Source: Halorubrum sp. BOL3-1 (GTDB taxonomy: Archaea > Halobacteriota > Halobacteria > Halobacteriales > Haloferacaceae). Taken from it: 64,000 nucleotides of DNA. Below, one piece after another: positions 61,830-64,000 of the stretch. The stretch is taken from contig NZ_CP034692.1 in assembly GCF_004114375.1 (NCBI RefSeq), forward strand, positions 2,790,001 to 2,854,000. Direction: 5' to 3'. The position numbers and the translations under genes are program-made. The notes under the pieces were generated by a model that did no database searches, was not told where the DNA came from, and saw nothing but the letters and a program-made list of their open reading frames with translations. Position 1 is the stretch's first letter, and each line of letters starts with the position of its first letter.

Positions 61830-61860
61830 CGCGGACGCGACGCGGTCCCGTTCCTCCGAG

Positions 61861-62766
61861 TCACTCGGCCGCGGAGTCGCGTCCGGCGACCGGCGTCTCG
61901 CTGTCGTCGACCGCGACGACGTCCTCAACGGTCACCTCGTCGCCGACGACGAGGGTGTTCCCCCACGAACGCTCCTCGACGACGGTGTTGACCATCAGCC
62001 GGAAGTCGTGGTCGAAGCGGTCGCTCGCGGTCCACTCCGGGAGCGTCTCGCGCCGTCGGCGGACGAACGTCTCGCGGAACCCGTCGATTTCGGCGCCCGT
62101 GTCCGGGTCACGAGAGGGGACCACACAGCGCTGACACGGGTTGACCCCGATCAGTTCGGTGTCACCGACCGCGACGCGGACGCCCTCCCCGCGGTCCGCG
62201 AACAGCCGGTCCTCGAAGAAGGCGGGGCAGTCGTCCAACACGACGTTCGGCCGGAGCCGGCGGCGCATCTCCGTCGCGCCCGCGAGCCCGTCGAACCACG
62301 ACGCGACGGTCTCCAGCGTCGCCCGCGAGACGACCGTCGGGCCGTGCGCGGCCGAGTCGTCGGGGAAGCCGCCCGCGGGGTCGCGGACGAGGTCGACCGG
62401 GTATCCGAGGTACTCCCCGACCCAGTCGGCAAGCTCGTCGCCCCGGTCGGGGACCGCGAAGGTACGCTCGTCGGCGGGAGCGCGGTCCGTCGACGGCCGC
62501 GAGAGCGTCACGGCAGTCGGGGTCGCGTCCGTCGGTCCGGTGAGGTCGTACTCGGCGCGGAGCCCGTGGACCGCCGGCTCGCTCTTCCCGTTCACGTAGC
62601 CGCCGCCACCGCCTACCGAGGCCGTCTCGGGGTCGACGCCGGCCTCGACGAGCGCGTACGAGCGGTCGCCGCGGAGCGCGCCCTCTGGACCGATCGCGGC
62701 GCGGTCGACGGCGACGCCGTCACAGGACTTCAGCGGGTAGGCGACGAGTTCACCGACGCGTGTCAT
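61861..62766 (-). CDS. MOSC domain protein
   Basis: 301 residues. The N-terminal MOSC_N beta-barrel begins VGELVAYPLKSCDGVAVD, with GDRSYALVEAG. The MOSC domain includes LRPNVVLDDCPAFFEDRLFA, then VGDTELIGVNPCQRCVVPSRDP, where the Cys expected to bind the molybdenum cofactor lies in NPCQRC. Eukaryotic mARC and bacterial YcbX are homologues that reduce N-hydroxylated compounds; the substrate here is unknown. Monocistronic. Confidence 0.86.
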   Translation of the reverse strand: MTRVGELVAYPLKSCDGVAVDRAAIGPEGALRGDRSYALVEAGVDPETASVGGGGGYVNGKSEPAVHGLRAEYDLTGPTDATPTAVTLSRPSTDRAPADERTFAVPDRGDELADWVGEYLGYPVDLVRDPAGGFPDDSAAHGPTVVSRATLETVASWFDGLAGATEMRRRLRPNVVLDDCPAFFEDRLFADRGEGVRVAVGDTELIGVNPCQRCVVPSRDPDTGAEIDGFRETFVRRRRETLPEWTASDRFDHDFRLMVNTVVEERSWGNTLVVGDEVTVEDVVAVDDSETPVAGRDSAAE

Positions 62767-62901
62767 GGCGGGAGTTCGGCGGCCCGGACAAAAAGCGATC
62801 GGCCGACAGGGGCGTGACCCGCCGAACGGACGTCGGAGACGTCCGGAACGGCGGACGGCTCAGAACGGCCCGGCGACGAACCCGAGAGCCATGACGACGA
62901 G

Positions 62902-63218
62902 GTGGTCGCGGAGTTCGATCGGGCCGAAGCCCGCGAGATGAAGAAGACGCGGCCGGCCGTAGTCGTTCAAAACGATATCGGAAATCGGAACTCCAGTACG
63001 ACTATCGTCGCGCCCGCCACAGGGACCTACCGCGAGTATCCGTTCGAGGTGTTCATCGGGGCAGACGGGTCACCGTTCGAAAAGGATTTCTCAGTCCGAT
63101 CAGACCAGATCCGAACCGTCTCGCTCCCGAAACGAATTCACTCGGTCGTCGTTCACTCGACGGATCCACGATGAGCGAAGTCGACGAGGCTCTGAATCTG
63201 AGCCTCGGCCTCGACTGA
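62902..63218 (+). pseudogene. MazF/PemK-like toxin, frameshifted
   Basis: Ribonuclease toxin remnant. Frame 1 (from a GTG at 62902) reads VVAEFDRAEAREMKKTRPAV, VVQNDIGNRNSSTTIVAP and SDQIRTVSLPKRIHSVV, clear MazF blocks, but stops at 63174. The expected C-terminus (MSEVDEALNLSLGLD) follows in another frame and stops at 63218, so a one-base indel near 63145-63155 splits the gene. The family's N-terminal MxRGD start is also degraded. No antitoxin gene is visible upstream, so the module is probably dead. Confidence 0.8.
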
Positions 63219-63219
63219 G

Positions 63220-63513
63220 CTATCGGCTCTCCCGCTGCTCAACCTTGTTCAACTCGATCAGCAGCCGGAAGATCGCCTTCACGAGGTTGGCATCGACGTC
63301 GAACTGCTCGGCGTTCTCGCCCGCCCGCTCCATCACGCGCTCCTCTTGGCCCTCGTCGGTGGTCGGGAGGTCGCGGTCCTCCTTGACGGCCGCGACCGTG
63401 TCGGCGACGTAGGTGCGGCGGGCGATCAGTTCCACGATCTCGCGGTCGATGTCCTCGATCTCGCGGCGCAGTTCGTCGAGGCTCCGGTTCTCGGTGTTGG
63501 GTGTGTCGCTCAT
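63220..63513 (-). CDS. Chorismate mutase
   Basis: 97-residue AroQ-type helical enzyme converting chorismate to prephenate for Phe/Tyr synthesis. SLDELRREIEDIDREIVELI carries the first active-site Arg, ARRTYVADTVAAVKEDRDLP the second Arg and Lys, and IFRLLIELNKVEQRESR closes the helix bundle. It is 7 bases downstream of the shikimate kinase stop, forming an aromatic amino-acid operon. Confidence 0.92.
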   Translation of the reverse strand: MSDTPNTENRSLDELRREIEDIDREIVELIARRTYVADTVAAVKEDRDLPTTDEGQEERVMERAGENAEQFDVDANLVKAIFRLLIELNKVEQRESR

Positions 63514-63520
63514 TGGTAGG

Positions 63521-64000
63521 TCACTCGACGGCCGCGCCGTCGTTTCTTGTGGTCGTTCGTCGCAGCGTTCCGGAGCGGCCGCCCCACGCGTCGACGACCG
63601 CGTCGAGGTCGGTCTCGGGGTCGGCGGGGTCCGCGACGGCGACGACGCTCGGCCCGGTACCCGACAGCGACACCGCGGTCGCGTGCGGCATCGCCTCGAC
63701 CGCGGGGTCGGCGTCGAAGCCGAGCGCGGCGGAGAAGGCCAGCCCGTTCACCGTCATCGCCTCGCCGTACCGGCCGTCGAGCGCGAGGTCTGCCACGAGG
63801 TCGGCCATCGGCGCCACCGCCTCGCATCGCGCCACGTCGGCGTCTGCGCTGTACGCCCGCTCCGGCGGGGTCCAGACGAGGACGTCCCAGTCGACGGTCT
63901 CGCGGGCGCGCAGCTCGTCGGCGTCGTTGTCGGTGACCGTGACGCCGCCGAGCATCGACGCCGTCGCGTCGTCGAACGCGCCCGTGACGGTGACGCCGGC
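63521..64000 (-). CDS. aroK: Archaeal shikimate kinase (GHMP type), C-terminal part
   Basis: Phosphorylates shikimate. The frame is open to base 64000, so the N-terminal part with the ATP loop lies outside. The 159 visible residues include MLGGVTVTDN (start of a conserved block), DWDVLVWTPPERAYSADAD, YGEAMTVNGLAFSAALGFD and the GHMP C-terminal motif VSLSGTGPSVVAVAD. Archaea use this GHMP enzyme instead of the bacterial P-loop shikimate kinase. The chorismate mutase neighbour supports the assignment over other GHMP kinases. Confidence 0.9.
   Translation of the reverse strand, partial: AGVTVTGAFDDATASMLGGVTVTDNDADELRARETVDWDVLVWTPPERAYSADADVARCEAVAPMADLVADLALDGRYGEAMTVNGLAFSAALGFDADPAVEAMPHATAVSLSGTGPSVVAVADPADPETDLDAVVDAWGGRSGTLRRTTTRNDGAAVE

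Overview
The window reads as chromosomal DNA of a haloarchaeon, most likely Halorubrum or a close relative. The evidence is very high GC with strong G/C at third codon positions, highly acidic proteins, TATA boxes about 25-30 bases before many start codons (leaderless transcripts), and families that are haloarchaeal or archaeal only: HalX response regulator, Bat-type HTH, CheF, LWR-salt protein, archaeal shikimate kinase, acidic [2Fe-2S] ferredoxin, and PAN. I see no rRNA, tRNA, CRISPR array, insertion sequence or prophage. Almost everything is core metabolism and information processing, densely packed on both strands.

Layout. 1-4.2 kb: end of homoserine kinase, thyA-folA, a membrane metal-dependent hydrolase and a class V aminotransferase. 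4.6-9.5 kb: aldo/keto reductase, flippase, aspartoacylase-like protein, pyruvoyl arginine decarboxylase. 9.8-15 kb: proteasomal ATPase PAN, HalX regulator, M29 aminopeptidase, acetamidase. 15.2-18.8 kb: nadA-nadB-nadC behind a 25-bp palindromic operator candidate. 18.9-23.4 kb: HFX_2341-type regulator, cofH (F420), HMG-CoA reductase. 24-28.7 kb: DUF502-archease, a membrane protein, RtcB, a dehydrogenase and a thiamine-binding protein. 29.4-41.5 kb: lipoprotein, hydrolase pair, DUF4013 membrane protein, pelota, aIF5B, PRC-barrel-nob1, DUF2891, cis-prenyltransferase, HAD phosphatase and PadR. 41.5-49 kb: Cdc48-type ATPase, endA, LURP-one protein, serS. 49.2-55.3 kb: dihydroorotase and a moxR-DUF58-transglutaminase operon. 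55.4-64 kb: aIF1, UbiA lipid prenyltransferase, Bat-type regulator, ahbC with its partner protein, ferredoxin, cheF, an HMA-like membrane protein, MOSC protein, a broken MazF toxin, chorismate mutase and the start-truncated shikimate kinase.

Functional links: the tRNA-intron pathway is represented by endA, rtcB and archease. Translation and RNA quality control are represented by pelota, aIF5B, aIF1, nob1 and serS. Protein turnover is represented by PAN and Cdc48. Membrane lipid and isoprenoid synthesis is represented by hmgA, ubiA and uppS.

The main unexplained signal is a family of seven interspersed intergenic elements (copies A-G, about 120-450 bp). They share blocks of conserved sequence and three stem-loops. 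The stems differ in sequence between copies but keep their pairing, and conserved GA/GA and GGG/GGG internal loops sit at the same places. This is what a structured RNA (or a DNA element selected for folding) looks like, and no coding gene or transposase explains it. In copy A the loop of the third stem is inverted relative to the rest of the element. Copies A, E and F carry extra tail units of about 70 bp with TATA-like cores.
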